Below are positions 48,674 to 57,141 of a stretch of DNA of 64,000 nt, in pieces. The stretch's first letter is position 1. Each line of letters begins with the position of its first letter. The DNA is from Caballeronia zhejiangensis. Its GTDB lineage: Bacteria; Pseudomonadota; Gammaproteobacteria; Burkholderiales; Burkholderiaceae. The notes under the pieces are model-generated. The model was not told the DNA's origin, did not search any database, and saw only the letters and a program-made list of their open reading frames with translations. The DNA lies in NCBI RefSeq assembly GCF_000698575.1, contig NZ_JFHD01000036.1, positions 1 through 64,000 of the forward strand. The letters are read 5' to 3'. Both the position numbers and the translations under genes were made by a program.

Positions 48674-49615
48674 ATGGACGTACGCGAGTTGAAGAACTTT
48701 ATCCATGTGGCGCGCGCCGGCAGTTTTAATCGGGCCGCGGCCGAGCTCTACATCGCACAGCCCGCACTGAGCCGCCAAATTGCCAAGCTCGAAGAAGAAA
48801 TTGGGGTGCCGCTATTCGTTCGGCACGGCCGTGGCGTGCGATTGACTGCCGCTGGTGCCCGTTTGCTGGAGCGGGCAGAAGTCATCACACAAATGGTGGG
48901 CGAAACCGGCGAGCATGTCAGGGCGAGCGTTGATGAAGAGCGAGGGTACCTTGCCGTGGGTCTACCGCCCACGATGGGTACCTTGATTGGCGCCGAGCTT
49001 GTCCGCGGTTTCCGGGCCGTGTTTCCCCGGGTTTCGTTGCATATCCGCGAGGGACAGAGCAGCTCGCTACAGGAATGGGTGCTGGACCGACGGGTCGACT
49101 TGGCCGTTGTGTACAACCAGCCTCCGCTCGATGCGTTCAACGTCCGTCCTCTTTACAGTGAGCCGATGATTCTGATCGCTCCCCCGGGCACGAAAATGCC
49201 CAAAGAGGGTTTTCACATTCGCGACCTCGCCAACCTTCCGTTGATTCTGCCGGGCTTGCCGCACAGCAATCGGCGCGTCATCGAACACGCTGCCGTCCAA
49301 CATGGCATTCGGCTACGGGTTGAGCTTGAGGTGGATAGCGTTGCTCTCACCAAGCAGCTTGTGAAAGCTGGCGTCGGATACTCTATCCTTACGTCAATCG
49401 CGATCCGCGACGAAGCAGCGAGAGGCGATGTACTAGCACAGGCAATCAATCGACCCTCGATACGTTCGACGGTCGCGATAACCACGTTGCGCGATGCGCC
49501 CTCGTCCCGATTCGTGACTGCTTGGACCGCGATGCTGCGAGAAAAGCTGGCGGGCTTCGTTCAGAATGAGCAGTGGCGGGATGACATCGTTTGGTTGGAT
49601 GACGGCGATTCGTGA
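48674..49615 (+). CDS. LysR-family transcriptional regulator of the catabolic operon
   Basis: A 313-residue regulator: MDVRELKNFIHVARAGSFNR, AAAELYIAQPALSRQIAKLE and EEIGVPLFVRHGRGVRLTAA form the winged helix. The effector domain has GYLAVGLPPTMGTLIGAELV, DRRVDLAVVYNQPPLDAFNV and VKAGVGYSILTSIAIRDEAA. It resembles Nac/CbL-like LysR proteins of aromatic and organic acid operons. It diverges from the nine-gene operon that begins with the DctA-type gene, its probable target. Confidence 0.92.
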   Translation: MDVRELKNFIHVARAGSFNRAAAELYIAQPALSRQIAKLEEEIGVPLFVRHGRGVRLTAAGARLLERAEVITQMVGETGEHVRASVDEERGYLAVGLPPTMGTLIGAELVRGFRAVFPRVSLHIREGQSSSLQEWVLDRRVDLAVVYNQPPLDAFNVRPLYSEPMILIAPPGTKMPKEGFHIRDLANLPLILPGLPHSNRRVIEHAAVQHGIRLRVELEVDSVALTKQLVKAGVGYSILTSIAIRDEAARGDVLAQAINRPSIRSTVAITTLRDAPSSRFVTAWTAMLREKLAGFVQNEQWRDDIVWLDDGDS

Positions 49616-50126
49616 AATGAGCCTCCTTGGAGACGATGAGCGGTGACTGCGTTGAGCGGCAACCCCTCGGCAGCCAGCGCTTGGGCTGATTGAGGGCGGC
49701 AGCTTGTGCAAGGCGTTTCGGTCACTCGCCACCCGCTTTCGGAGGTCGCCTTTTGGCCGATCCCCGAAGTTCATTGGACGCGCGGCTCGCCGCAGAACGC
49801 GCCAACAGGCGAGCTTCCCTTGCCGACCTGTTGCTGCCGTACAGGCTCGTGCGGCCCCTGCGGCCGCTTTCGAATGATCAAGTGCCATCCAACATGCAAC
49901 TGCGCTACACGCTGCGACGAAACCTACCTGCGGATTCGCGACGTGAGCAAGCATATACGCAGCATCTTTGAGAGGGCGGACCAAGACCATGCCGCCGCTG
50001 CTCCTGTGTGCACGGTTAAGATTTGTAAAATAATCGTGAGGCTTGGCCCGTTGCCCAAGACGTCGGCAATTTCGTCTGATACGCAGCCCGCTCTTCGCCT
50101 ATAAATTGAAAAATACTGGAGGGGAT
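49616..50126. other. No gene recognised
   Basis: About 510 bases between the LysR gene and the STAND remnant. Open frames on both strands lack starts with ribosome sites or motifs. The right end is AT-rich (TTGAAAAATACTGGAGGGG) and ends in the ribosome site of the next gene. Confidence 0.5.
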
Positions 50127-50915
50127 ATGTCGAAACCAACAGATGCCTCCAGCACGTCAACGGACAAACGGACGCTCTCGTCGCGTAAAAAGGAACAGTC
50201 TTTTCTGTCGATTCTCAAGGCGGTATACCAGACCACCAAGCTTTACATTGCTCTGCTCATAGCGATTCGGGGATTCCGGGTGTAATTCGGTTGGAAACTG
50301 AGAAATGGGGCGTATCAGTCTGGATCGCCGTCGCCTTTGCCATGGTACCGGCGGTGCTGATCCTGCTATGGCTTATTCCAACTTGGCGCGAGCAGCGGTA
50401 CAAGCGTCTTGCAATGAAGTTGGGTATAGACGGCAAGATCAAGGATCCGGACTATTTCCGTTTAACACCGTACGAACCAAGCTCGAACTTTCGCCGTGCG
50501 GACAACGTTCACGAAAAAGTCTACGCGTGGTTAGTCGGCAACCCCGCGCCGCTCCTCCGTCTCAGCGGAACCTCGGGCTCAAGGGAAAAGTTCGATCCTC
50601 TTGGCTTGGGTGCTGCCTCGGCTCGCCAGAGAAAATGCGGATGTGCGCGTCGTGAGTGCGCGGCTGATTGGCGATCCGATCGCTGCTGTTACTCGGGCGT
50701 TGCTAGCTCCCGGTGCTGTCTGGGAGCGGCCACCGACCGGTGATGTGACTCTCCGTGACCTACTCGAAAGGGCGACGAAAAAGATTTCACAAAAAAAAAT
50801 TCTGCTAGTGCTCGATCAGTTCGAGGGATTCCTGATTCTCGCGGATGAGGAACGGCGCGACACCTTCGCATCATTGCTGCACTCACTCGCTGAAAGGCCG
50901 ATTCGTAATCTGTAA
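50127..50915 (+). pseudogene. Membrane-anchored STAND-type NTPase, frameshifted and cut by an IS element
   Basis: A strong GGAGGGG site precedes MSKPTDASSTSTDKRTLSS. The first frame ends at 50285 and the protein resumes one frame over: GVIRLETEKWGVSVW, then a membrane helix (IAVAFAMVPAVLILLWLIPT), WREQRYKRLAMKLGIDGKI, and VYAWLVGNPAPLLRLSGTSG. A one-base insertion in the P-loop (near 50583) separates this from SGKSSILLAWVLPRLARENA. Later come VVSARLIGDPIAAVTRALLA and the Walker B line KKILLVLDQFEGFLILADEE. P-loop GTSGSGKSS with LVLDQFE is the pattern of nSTAND1-type NTPases, many of which act in signalling or phage defence. The frame stops at 50915, where the IS5 element begins, so sensor and effector parts are lost. 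Confidence 0.75.
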
Positions 50916-50938
50916 GTTCTAATGGTTCTGCGCAATGA

Positions 50939-51409
50939 CTACAACGGCCGGATATTCCAGCAGATCAAGCAACAGCCGAGTTTGAGGAACGCTTCGTGAA
51001 TGTCGGCGCGACGTTCGAAGCGAATTCGGAGACGGCGGAAATGATGCAGCCAGGCGTGAGTACGTTCGACGACCCAACGGACTTTTCCAAGGCCACTACC
51101 GTGAGGGTGGCCGCGCCTCGCAATGATGGTTGGGATGTTGCGTTCGTGAAGGATGCGTCGGCATTTGTCGTGGTCGTAACCGCGGTCGGCGTAGACGCGG
51201 CCAGGACGGCTCAGAGGTCGTCCACGCACGCCGCCGATCGGTGCGATTGCCTCGATCAGCGGAACCAGTTGGGTGACGTCGTTACGATTGGCGCCGGTCA
51301 GGATTGCCGCGATTGGCGTTCCGTAGGCGTCGGTGGCGATGTGGTGTTTCGATCCAGGTCGCGCTCGATCGGTGGGGTTCGGGCCAGTTTTCGCCCGCCC
51401 CAACCGCAC
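50939..51409 (-). CDS. IS5-family transposase, ORF B (C-terminal catalytic part)
   Basis: The 156-residue frame starts at a GTG (RLGRAKTGPNPTDRARPGSK) and carries HHIATDAYGTPIAAILTGAN with the second-Asp region VYADRGYDHDKCRRIL and the YREK-like VRWVVERTHAWLHHFRRLRI-RFERRADIHEAFL. It overlaps ORF A. In this IS group the two are joined by -1 ribosomal frameshifting; the overlap contains GGGGCGGGCGAAAAC, with a plausible slippery A run. No break is visible, so the element may still be active. Confidence 0.88.
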   Translation of the reverse strand: MRLGRAKTGPNPTDRARPGSKHHIATDAYGTPIAAILTGANRNDVTQLVPLIEAIAPIGGVRGRPLSRPGRVYADRGYDHDKCRRILHERNIPTIIARRGHPHGSGLGKVRWVVERTHAWLHHFRRLRIRFERRADIHEAFLKLGCCLICWNIRPL

Positions 51410-51740
51410 GAATCGAAGAGGAATCGACGACGACTCGGGAGAAGTCGATCTTCTCGGCCGCTCGCAGTTTCGCTAGCAGCAATGCGTGCAGTCGATTCCA
51501 CACGCCGGCTTGCTGCCAATCGCGTAGCCTGCGCCAGCAGCTGACGCCGGAGCCGCACTCCATCTCCGCTGGCAGATCTCGCCACCGGATGCCGGTCTTC
51601 AGCACGAACAGGATGCCGGTCAGCGCAGCTCGATCCTGTACCGGCTTGCGGCCCGGGTACTTGAATCGGCGTGGCTTCGCCGGTGGTAGCAGTGGCTCGA
51701 TTAGTGCCCACAGTTCGTCGTCGATGATTGATTTGCCCAT
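51282..51740 (-). CDS. IS5-family transposase, ORF A (N-terminal part)
   Basis: The 152-residue frame starts MGKSIIDDELWALIEPLLPP directly behind GAGGAG. It has the N-terminal DUF4096-like domain (ALTGILFVLKTGIRWRDLPA, CGSGVSCWRRLRDWQQAGVW) and the first catalytic Asp in FSRVVVDSSSIRAVGAG. After the overlap with ORF B it continues in a frame that is not conserved, as expected for the unshifted product. Confidence 0.9.
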   Translation of the reverse strand: MGKSIIDDELWALIEPLLPPAKPRRFKYPGRKPVQDRAALTGILFVLKTGIRWRDLPAEMECGSGVSCWRRLRDWQQAGVWNRLHALLLAKLRAAEKIDFSRVVVDSSSIRAVGAGENWPEPHRSSATWIETPHRHRRLRNANRGNPDRRQS

Positions 51741-51970
51741 CTCCTCGATCCTGTTGTTACGTCGATCGAGGTTAACAGGTTGCGTTACGAGTTAACAGCC
51801 CCTACGAACTCTTTTTGAAACCGTTTCTTAGTGCGTTCGCGGGAGTACGTCGCCGCTGTGGTCGCTGGCGAGAGGCGCAGCATTCGCGCCAGCAACCTAC
51901 CCGTCGCAGCGCGGCCGTCCTGATTCGCGCAATCGGACGCCGTGGAATGCGGCGAGTACGGCGAAATCGA

Positions 51971-52291
51971 TCACTGCCCGAAGAAGATATCCTTCTGTGT
52001 CGCGCCCACGGCTGCCGGACCGCCGGCCTGTTGCGCACCAGAGAATGAACCACCGTGGCCGCTATTGGCCTCGCTTCTGCCGGGTTGTGCGGACAATCGA
52101 GCTTCGGCGCTCTGAATGTCGCTTGGGTAATTCGGATCGTCAGATGTAGGCCTGTATCCGGCGCCCGCCAGTTCCGCCAGTTCGGACCGAACCTGTTCTC
52201 GCGTGAGCGGTGCACTTGTCTGGCCTTGGGCTGCCGCCGCGACCAGTGCCGTCGAAAGAAGCGTTGCAACTGCGAAGAGGGTCTTCATCAT
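51971..52291 (-). CDS. DUF4148 domain protein (intact copy 2)
   Basis: A 106-residue exported protein: signal peptide MMKTLFAVATLLSTALVAAA (cleavage near AQG), the DUF4148 core APLTREQVRSELAELAGAGY, RPTSDDPNYPSDIQSAEARL and a Gly/Ser/Ala-rich end (GHGGSFSGAQQAGGPAAVGA) finishing KDIFFGQ. DUF4148 proteins are numerous in Burkholderiales and of unknown function, probably periplasmic. The 86-residue exported protein gene lies 66 bases upstream on the same strand, so the two are likely an operon. Copy 1 of this gene has a stop after the signal peptide. Confidence 0.88.
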   Translation of the reverse strand: MMKTLFAVATLLSTALVAAAAQGQTSAPLTREQVRSELAELAGAGYRPTSDDPNYPSDIQSAEARLSAQPGRSEANSGHGGSFSGAQQAGGPAAVGATQKDIFFGQ

Positions 52292-52357
52292 TTACCTCCA
52301 TTTGATGCGCGACGCATGGCGCGTGTTATGCGTGTTGATCACACGACGCATACCGAT

Positions 52358-52618
52358 TTATTGCCCGCGGTAGATGTCGCAACTGAGGCCCGGCGTGCAA
52401 TGCCCGTTCGGGCCTGCAGGCGACATGTTTCGCGACGTATTGCCAGTCATGCTGGCGGAATCCATACCGCCATAGGATGTGTCGCCCGGCGCGGCTTGGC
52501 CGCCTTGGGCTCTTTGCTGCATCGTCGTGCCGTCCGTCGGCGCCATGTCCTGAGCACCGGCGGGACCGACCGCGAGCATGCTCGCGGCCGTGATTGCTAG
52601 AAGAAAGGTTGCTTTCAT
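52358..52618 (-). CDS. Small secreted protein, 86 residues (copy 2)
   Basis: Near-identical to the protein at 3873-4133; the only clear change is MKATFLL for MKVTFLL in the signal peptide. An AGAGGTG site six to seven bases upstream fixes the start. The mature protein is Gln/Gly/Ser-rich and ends in GHCTPGLSCDIYRGQ. Conservation of the frame in both copies while neighbours have decayed suggests it is still used. Confidence 0.65.
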   Translation of the reverse strand: MKATFLLAITAASMLAVGPAGAQDMAPTDGTTMQQRAQGGQAAPGDTSYGGMDSASMTGNTSRNMSPAGPNGHCTPGLSCDIYRGQ

Positions 52619-52680
52619 TTCCAACACCTCTTGGAGTAAATTACGGGGCGCAAGCGTGCGACGCGCTTGCGACAGACTAT

Positions 52681-53263
52681 TTAAGACGCCTCGGTCAGCG
52701 ACGCGGTAACGCGCGCCTGCGGGTCTCGTTGGAAAGTGCAGGATGCGTGGGGAGATTGCGCGCTGAAGCGCGCTTGCTCGGTATACCTCGCGGGTGCTCG
52801 GAAAATTCCCGGCTGAGGCTTTTTGTAAAGCGCATCGAGGATGAAGACGAATTGGGACCGACGAATTGGAACCCAAAGCCCTACGCGCCTATCTTCTCGA
52901 CCTATGCAAAAGGTGATCACCAAACGGGCCCGCCTTCCTTGCTGCCCGCGGAACTTCACGCGCACCTGTGCATTCATCGGGGCCAAGCCGTCGTTATTTA
53001 GCGTCAGGGCGGCGGCAGGCGCGCAGCGGACAAATCGAGCGAGCCGATTTTCAAATGCCCGTAATACGGATCGCTGACGCCGACGAAACTGACGCTGGTG
53101 GTGCTCGATGTGCCAAGCGCACGAAAAGGAGCCGCCGCGGTAGCGCGGTACGTTGCACGCGGCACGGGCGTGCCCTCCGCGGACGCCAGATCGCTATAGT
53201 GCGGCGTGGCTTTTTGTCATTGCATATCGTTCGAGAGCGCTGGCGTATCCCATTGCCAGCCGG
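52681..53263 (-). pseudogene. Usher/chaperone remnant, copy 2, further decayed
   Basis: Homologous to 4340-4779. Compared with copy 1 it has a stop in the chaperone-like part (TTATTTAGC for TTATGCAGC on the plus strand) and a lost base at about 53016, so the usher and chaperone fragments are no longer in one frame. The fragment ends at the repeat boundary. Confidence 0.6.
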
Positions 53264-53281
53264 GAAAGCACCGGCATCTAA

Positions 53282-53673
53282 TCAAGATTTCGGCTCCAGC
53301 CCAAACTGCTGAAACCCGAGCGACGCGTGAAGGCTTGAGGCCCGCCGTGTTGGCCGCCTTGACGGTCAGATTCACTTGAATAATGCCCGGCACGCGCTTC
53401 GCAAAACTGAGGATTTCGCTGATCAGCATCTTGCTGACGCCCTGACGCCTCATGTCCGGTTCGACATAACGCCCCAAAGGAAAGCCTTGTGGCTCAGCTG
53501 CCGACGGTCCTCGCGTCCAAGGCCAGCGATACCTACCAAACGCGAGCCATCGAAGTTGCCAAATACCCCGCGATACTCGCCTGGTCTCCGTTGGCGAGCG
53601 AAGTGCTCGGCATCAAAAGTCGGTTCCGATACCGGTGGCCGATGAACTGGCGCTTGAGCATGTCGGCGTCCAT
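53282..53673 (-). pseudogene. GNAT acetyltransferase remnant
   Basis: Three frames rebuild a GNAT domain: MDADMLKRQFIGHR, then EYRGVFGNFDGSRLVGIAGL and GREDRRQLSHKAFLWG. RYVEPDMRRQGVSKMLISEI carries the acetyl-CoA motif RRQGVSKML, and VPGIIQVNLTVKAANTAGL with SLGFQQFGLEPKS closes the domain. At least three single-base shifts separate the parts (near 53630, 53470 and 53335). Confidence 0.72.
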
Positions 53674-54179
53674 ACATGCTGTCGTAAGCTGAACGTTTGC
53701 GTACGAACGATGGGCTATCGTCGGCGAGATAGCCACGGGGATCAGATACCAGCTAGCTTTAACCCTTGAGCAGCTTGCGGTTCAGTAGCGCGTTGAATTT
53801 CCGTGTCCGTGCTGCAATCAATCAGTAATCACCGCGACGCCGCGGCGCATTATCGGTTTGCCGAATGTCTCGACATGAAGACTTACCGCAACAGCGCGGC
53901 CTGAAAGCACATCTGCATCGGCACCATGCTATCGGTGAGTCGTAGCAGTCCTCGAACAGCGGCTGTCCCGCGGACACCATTGGCTCCTTCCCGGACCCGT
54001 TGCTGCCCTTCCTTCAGTTTTGTGGGATGTCGCTACGGCGCTCGAAAGCGAGCATAGCAGACAGCGCGCGGTAGAGATTAGCGATCTCGGATAGCACGAC
54101 ATGACCCATACGGACCTATGTACAAGCGGAATGTGACCGGACGAGCTGGACGCGCCCATTGAACATGTTGTCGGTCGTA
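53674..54179. other. No gene recognised
   Basis: About 500 bases between the GNAT remnant and the histidine kinase stop. Nothing with a start, ribosome site and motif is visible on either strand. Confidence 0.5.
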
Positions 54180-55298
54180 TCATGCTGGCGAGCACGGCAG
54201 GCAGACGGTGAAGGAAGTGCCGTTTTCTGAAGAAGCGACCCCTATTGTTCCCTGGTGCGCGATGGCAATGCAGCGGCAGATGTAAAGGCCCAGGCCCAGG
54301 CCTGCCGCCGTACCACGCCGGTCGGCCGGGCCAGCCCGGGTCAGCGGATCGAACAGCGTGGGCAGCGCGCGTTCCGGGATCGGATTGCCTTCGTGGGATA
54401 CGACTAGGGTAACCTGGCCGTCATGACCGGTGGCTTCTACGACGATACGACCTGTTCCGTAGCGCACAGCGTTCGTCAGCAGGTTCGCCAGCAACTCGCT
54501 GAGTCGGCTACCGTCCCACCTGCCGCGGAGTTCGCCGGCCAGACGCAGCTCGATATGGGCATTGGGGTAGGACGCGCGCACTTCGTCCGCCGCATCGCGA
54601 CAGATCCGCTCCATATCCTGCGGTGTGAAACTTACCGGAAGCGCGTCGCCCAGCCGCGTGCGTGTGAAGATGAGCAGATCATCGATCATATGTTTCATCC
54701 GCATCGCGCCACGCTGAACAAATGCCACTGCCCTTGCGCCGCCAGCAGAGAGACCCTCGTCGTGTAAGAGTACTTCGCCGGCATTCAGTATTGCGCCCAG
54801 TGGCGAGCGCAGGTCATGGGCGAGCACGCCGGCGAATAAGTCGCGGATGCGCTCAGTGCGGTGTGCGTAGTGCCGCACCGATTCGGCAAGCACTTGGTCG
54901 ATCGCCTCGTTGAACCGGATCATCTCTTGAAACGCCTCGGCACCGGTGGGCGACGTTTCCTGCCAGCGGCGCAGCACTGTGGCGCGCAGGGAACGGAACT
55001 CGGCAACCACGTCGTCGATGCTGAAGCCGTGCGACAGGCGATCCTCCGCATGCAGTCGCGCGACCCGGTTAAAGGCGGAATCCGGCTCCTCCTTGTCGCC
55101 GCGCGATTTAGTTTCCTGCTGCCCGGCGCTCTGCGTCTCACGCATGTCCGTCGCGATCGCCCTCAGGATGTCGGCCGCCGAATCACGCAGTTGCGCTTCC
55201 GTCAGTTGGCTCTCCTCTTGGCTGAGCACAAGCGCGTAGCGGGTCCAGTCGTCGATCAGACCGGATAAATCAGCTTCAATAAAGTCGGCGAGGCTCAT
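54180..55298 (-). CDS. Sensor histidine kinase with RsbRD-like N-terminal domain
   Basis: The ATG at 55298, behind a GGAG site, gives 372 residues starting MSLADFIEADLSGLIDDWTR. Residues 1-150 resemble the helical RsbRD/RsbU N-terminal sensor region (ADILRAIATDMRETQ, DRLSHGFSIDDVVAEFRSLR). HisKA follows with phospho-His in LFAGVLAHDLRSPLGAILNA. HATPase has LLANLLTNAVRYGTGRIVVE, TLVVSHEGNPIPERALPTLF and GLGLGLYICRCIAIAHQGTI. The N box is NLLTNAV and the G1 box is degenerate (SHEGNPIP). There is no membrane helix and no adjacent response regulator, so it is an orphan kinase. Confidence 0.9.
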   Translation of the reverse strand: MSLADFIEADLSGLIDDWTRYALVLSQEESQLTEAQLRDSAADILRAIATDMRETQSAGQQETKSRGDKEEPDSAFNRVARLHAEDRLSHGFSIDDVVAEFRSLRATVLRRWQETSPTGAEAFQEMIRFNEAIDQVLAESVRHYAHRTERIRDLFAGVLAHDLRSPLGAILNAGEVLLHDEGLSAGGARAVAFVQRGAMRMKHMIDDLLIFTRTRLGDALPVSFTPQDMERICRDAADEVRASYPNAHIELRLAGELRGRWDGSRLSELLANLLTNAVRYGTGRIVVEATGHDGQVTLVVSHEGNPIPERALPTLFDPLTRAGPADRRGTAAGLGLGLYICRCIAIAHQGTIGVASSENGTSFTVCLPCSPA

Positions 55299-55890
55299 GC
55301 ATTTCTCCGGTACGGGCGTTGTTCCTATACGAACGCTCTCTTTCGGGCGCAACCAGCCCTGGCAGCCGGTCACCATGACCTATCGAACCATAATTTGTTT
55401 TTTATCGCAAATTCTGCCCACACCAGCCGAGGAACGACGCTCAGGCTGTCGCCCGCAGGGCCGCAAGGCCATCGACTTCCAAACTGCGGCAATCAGGGAC
55501 GGATGGCGCATGGCTTTATCGGGACCACGCGCTCGGGGACGAGGTGACAGACCGAGATAAGTGCTAAGTTCCTAACCCGTGTTCAACCCGCCCCAATGCA
55601 TCACGAGCAGAGCGGTCGAGCGACGCATTCTTCCACGGCGGTGAACGCAATGAGGACGGTATTGTCCTGTCGCAGTGTTCTGGCGAAGATGTCGGGCGAG
55701 CGTGTACTGATAGCTTCCCCACCGGGACGGTAGTCATCGGCGACAGAAAGGATCGACCTTCAGATGCTGGCGGCGTTCGCGACCGGTGTTCCTGCTTGAA
55801 CGCGACGAAGACCCTGAGTCCAACATGAACCCTCTCCTTGCTTCCGGTCATTCCCGAGATTCGCCGTGCAGGCATTGGCTTTCAGATCTT
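55299..55890. other. No confident gene
   Basis: About 590 bases between the kinase start and the CBS protein stop. A minus frame with DDYRPGGEAISTRSPDIFAR and VLIAFTAVEECVARPLCS looks protein-like near 55590-55740 but has no clear start and belongs to no family I know. Confidence 0.4.
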
Positions 55891-56484
55891 TCATCGGTCG
55901 CCGCAGACAGCCATGAGCAGATCGGACTGAGTCAACATTCCAACCAACTCAGCGCCGTTCCGTACGACAGGGAAATGATGATGTCCGTTCGCCATGAAGC
56001 GCGGAAGGACCTTCGAGATCGGTGTGTCAGCATCGATAGTACTCACGTCCGATTGCATGACCGCGTGAACAGTCACCTCTTCGTCTATCAACTCGCCGCC
56101 GTGCCTTCCGGCCGCCCGTGAAGCGAACTGAAGTTCCTGTCTAGCCGGCCGAAGGTCATCCCGCGCAACAACGCCCAAAAGCCGCCGTTCGCGATCGATC
56201 ACCGGGAGCAGCTTGAATCCGGTTTTGTCAAGTAATGCGAGCGCCTCTCCAGCGGTTGCATCTCCGTGAACGGTCGTCACCGGAGTATGCATGACCTGTG
56301 CGCAACTCATTTCCAGGAGCATCCGAAAACGTGCTTGCTGTTCCAGCTGGTTGCAGCGCGAATCGCGCGGTCTTCCGACAATCGGCCACCTAGCTGCCGT
56401 TCCGCTGTGCGAGTACTTAAAACGGAGGCGGGAAATGGCATCGCGAACGGTCGCGCGCAATTTTGGGAGAATGAAGATCGACAT
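55891..56484 (-). CDS. Tandem CBS-domain protein
   Basis: The ATG at 56484 with a GAGGTGAG site gives about 197 residues. After about 65 residues of unrecognised N-terminus come two CBS motifs: MSCAQVMHTPVTTVHGDATA with LPVIDRERRLLGVVARDDL, and TVHAVMQSDVSTIDADTPIS with HHFPVVRNGAELVGMLTQSD. Paired CBS domains bind adenine nucleotides and usually regulate partner proteins by energy state. The second half matches the tails of HPP-CBS membrane proteins, but no HPP membrane part is present. A perfect palindrome lies 125 bases upstream and is shared in core with the oxidase operon. Confidence 0.85.
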   Translation of the reverse strand: MSIFILPKLRATVRDAISRLRFKYSHSGTAARWPIVGRPRDSRCNQLEQQARFRMLLEMSCAQVMHTPVTTVHGDATAGEALALLDKTGFKLLPVIDRERRLLGVVARDDLRPARQELQFASRAAGRHGGELIDEEVTVHAVMQSDVSTIDADTPISKVLPRFMANGHHHFPVVRNGAELVGMLTQSDLLMAVCGDR

Positions 56485-57141
56485 ACTCACCTCACTGCGT
56501 CGGACCAGCGTAGGCCTGGCCACAAGTTCGAACTGGGCAACGAATGTTGTCGTATGGGCATCTTTTCAAGTGTCTGACGTAGGCATGCAATACACGCGCT
56601 TCCTCCTTTATATCACACCGTGATATATTTGCCTTGCGCGCGGTTATGCTCGCGGTGCGTTGCCCTGGAACATCGTAGCGTTCTTGCGTTGGAGCAGGAC
56701 CTGCCCTTCGGCTTGCCTAGGTTTTCCGCGTAACAAGAGCGGAATGCATAGCATGACTACGTTCTGCAATTGTGCCAATAGATAGACGTGCTGCTCTTAT
56801 CCCTGGAAAACACCGCTAAGCGACGTTCGCATCTTTTCGTGCCTGGCGGCCAGTTCCGAAAGTAGAAGGATAACGGGACGCGACCGGTCGGCCTCCAGCT
56901 GCAGAGAAGCAGAAGTTATGCATCCCCTCGAGGGGGCTAGCCGCGCGCCGCATAACTGGACCAGGAACGTTACATGTGTCGTTAAAGACCACTGTGAGAT
57001 TCAAATGCCGTCTGCAACCTGCGGCGACCAGTCTCATTGGCTCTCCTTCAAGCACGCCGTCACGCGAATGTTGAGGCGCCTAAACGCCTTCCGCATAACA
57101 ATGTTGTTGCGACGTTTTTTTTGAGGCACTTCAGGCGCCCT
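56485..57141. other. Intergenic region with a palindromic operator
   Basis: About 650 bases between the CBS gene start and the cytochrome c stop. It contains the palindrome at 56609-56627 and no recognisable gene. Confidence 0.55.
56609..56627. promoter_or_regulatory. Perfect palindrome, candidate operator of the CBS gene
   Basis: TATATCAC-ACC-GTGATATA, with 8-base perfect arms, lies 125 bases upstream of the CBS-protein start. The core ATCAC-N3-GTGAT also occurs upstream of the oxidase operon (62794-62806) and, with one change, the pyruvate oxidase-like gene (63373-63385). A shared dimeric repressor or activator is likely; I cannot name it. Confidence 0.65.

Larger units (their letters stand above)
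50916..51829 (-). mobile_element. IS5-family insertion sequence (two-ORF type)
   Basis: The element carries two overlapping minus-strand frames (51282-51740 and 50939-51409), the arrangement of the IS427 group of IS5. It interrupts the STAND gene on the left and abuts copy 2 of the 1.43-kb repeat on the right. Possible ends AGTTCTAAT (left) and ACGAACTC (right) are only weakly complementary, so the exact boundaries are uncertain by about twenty bases. No target duplication was confirmed. Confidence 0.8.
51830..53263. repeat. Large dispersed direct repeat, copy 2
   Basis: This is the second copy of the 1.43-kb block at 3347-4779, in the same orientation. It starts directly after the IS5 element and ends in the middle of the usher remnant, where a GNAT remnant follows. 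Differences include the intact DUF4148 gene here, and extra damage in the usher remnant. Placement beside an IS suggests that transposition or recombination at the IS made or moved the copy. Confidence 0.9.

Noticed and set aside
56609-56627. FNR or CRP site
   Set aside because: The half-sites and spacing (ATCAC-N3-GTGAT) do not fit TTGAT-N4-ATCAA or TGTGA-N6-TCACA.
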